A stretch of 13,708 nucleotides of DNA from Fidelibacterota bacterium REDSEA-S14_B6. Lineage in GTDB: Bacteria; Fidelibacterota; Marinisomatia; Marinisomatales; S15-B10. Positions within the stretch are counted from its first letter, which is position 1; each line of letters starts with the position of its first letter. The DNA lies in NCBI GenBank assembly GCA_001626655.1, contig LUOC01000039.1, forward strand, positions 1 to 13,708, written 5' to 3'. Below the pieces are notes generated by a model, which was not told the DNA's origin, did no database searches, and saw nothing but the letters and a program-made list of their open reading frames with translations. Made by a program: the position numbers and the translations under genes. This document shows positions 13,519 through 13,708 of this stretch, piece after piece.

Positions 13519-13708
13519 TCCTGCTCGGCCTCTCTCGAGATGGGGTCCCCAACGTCGCGCTGAAGCTTCAGCAGATGGCGCCGTGTCTCTTCAATGGCTT
13601 CCTTATAATCAGGATCGCCGTACAGATTATTCACTTCACCGGGATCGCTCTCCAGATCGTAAAACTCCCACTCGTCAATGTCGTTGTAGAAGTGGATCAG
13701 TTTATACC
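13515..13708 (-). CDS. Second sulfatase, C-terminal 63 residues (runs off the window)
   Basis: The minus-strand frame is open from the window edge to the TGA at 13517-13515. The 63 visible residues (YKLIHFYNDIDEWEFYDLES, then DPGEVNNLYGDP) match the typical sulfatase C-terminus: a strand, a WE(F/L)YDL motif, a DP..E.NNLYGDP turn and a final helix. I read it as the end of another sulfatase, upstream of and translationally coupled to the one at 11995-13518. The catalytic part is outside the window, so nothing can be said on activity or signal peptide. A tandem pair suggests two sulfate positions on one glycan. Confidence 0.75.
   Translation of the reverse strand, partial: YKLIHFYNDIDEWEFYDLESDPGEVNNLYGDPDYKEAIEETRRHLLKLQRDVGDPISREAEQE

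Overview
The window looks like a chromosomal piece from a Gram-negative bacterium of the FCB superphylum. A marine Fidelibacterota (Marinimicrobia)-like lineage is my best guess. The reasons are an LptD-type outer-membrane barrel with the C-terminal signature seen in Bacteroidota and relatives, a second small barrel-like protein, lipoproteins, sulfatases, weak Shine-Dalgarno sequences and frequent GTG/TTG starts. The taxon is an inference: there is no rRNA gene to settle it. Base composition is mostly GC-rich (39 of 60 bases are G or C in 10621-10680), except for an AT-rich stretch around 10980-11400 and the first 60 bases.

Layout. Bases 1-10979 carry a plus-strand gene train: the C-terminal part of an LptD-like barrel, a small exported barrel-like protein, a zinc-ribbon/DUF2007-like protein, hisS (histidyl-tRNA synthetase), topA (DNA topoisomerase I, broken by an internal deletion of about 40-45 codons plus a frame change), ccmH (cytochrome c maturation), glyS (glycyl-tRNA synthetase), then a tightly packed trio: a family 2 glycosyltransferase, an MTAN-like nucleosidase and a spore-photoproduct-lyase-like radical SAM protein. 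Bases 11033-13708 run the other way and converge on the first block: two tandem sulfatases (the first runs off the window), a DUF1761 membrane protein, and a small AT-rich lipoprotein gene with its own promoter. An A-tract/T-tract hairpin sits between the two converging blocks.

How the genes work together. The first block mixes envelope assembly (LptD), translation (HisS, GlyS), DNA topology (TopA) and cytochrome c maturation, as is common in loosely organised housekeeping runs. The trio at 8348-10979 is the best candidate for an undescribed functional unit. Its three genes are 3 bases apart or overlap by 28 and 4 bases. A nucleosidase next to a radical SAM enzyme suggests removal of 5'-deoxyadenosine, a by-product that inhibits such enzymes; the glycosyltransferase's role is unknown. 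The sulfatase pair suggests use of sulfated marine polysaccharides.

Other structures: two intergenic arrays with the same 7-base period (6946-6987 and 11908-11987), a perfect 18-base palindrome with a (CG)4 core just upstream of topA, and a strong consensus promoter for the small lipoprotein. No tRNA, rRNA, CRISPR array, insertion sequence or prophage gene was seen. No gene-free stretch exceeds 300 bases; the longest is 11864-11994.
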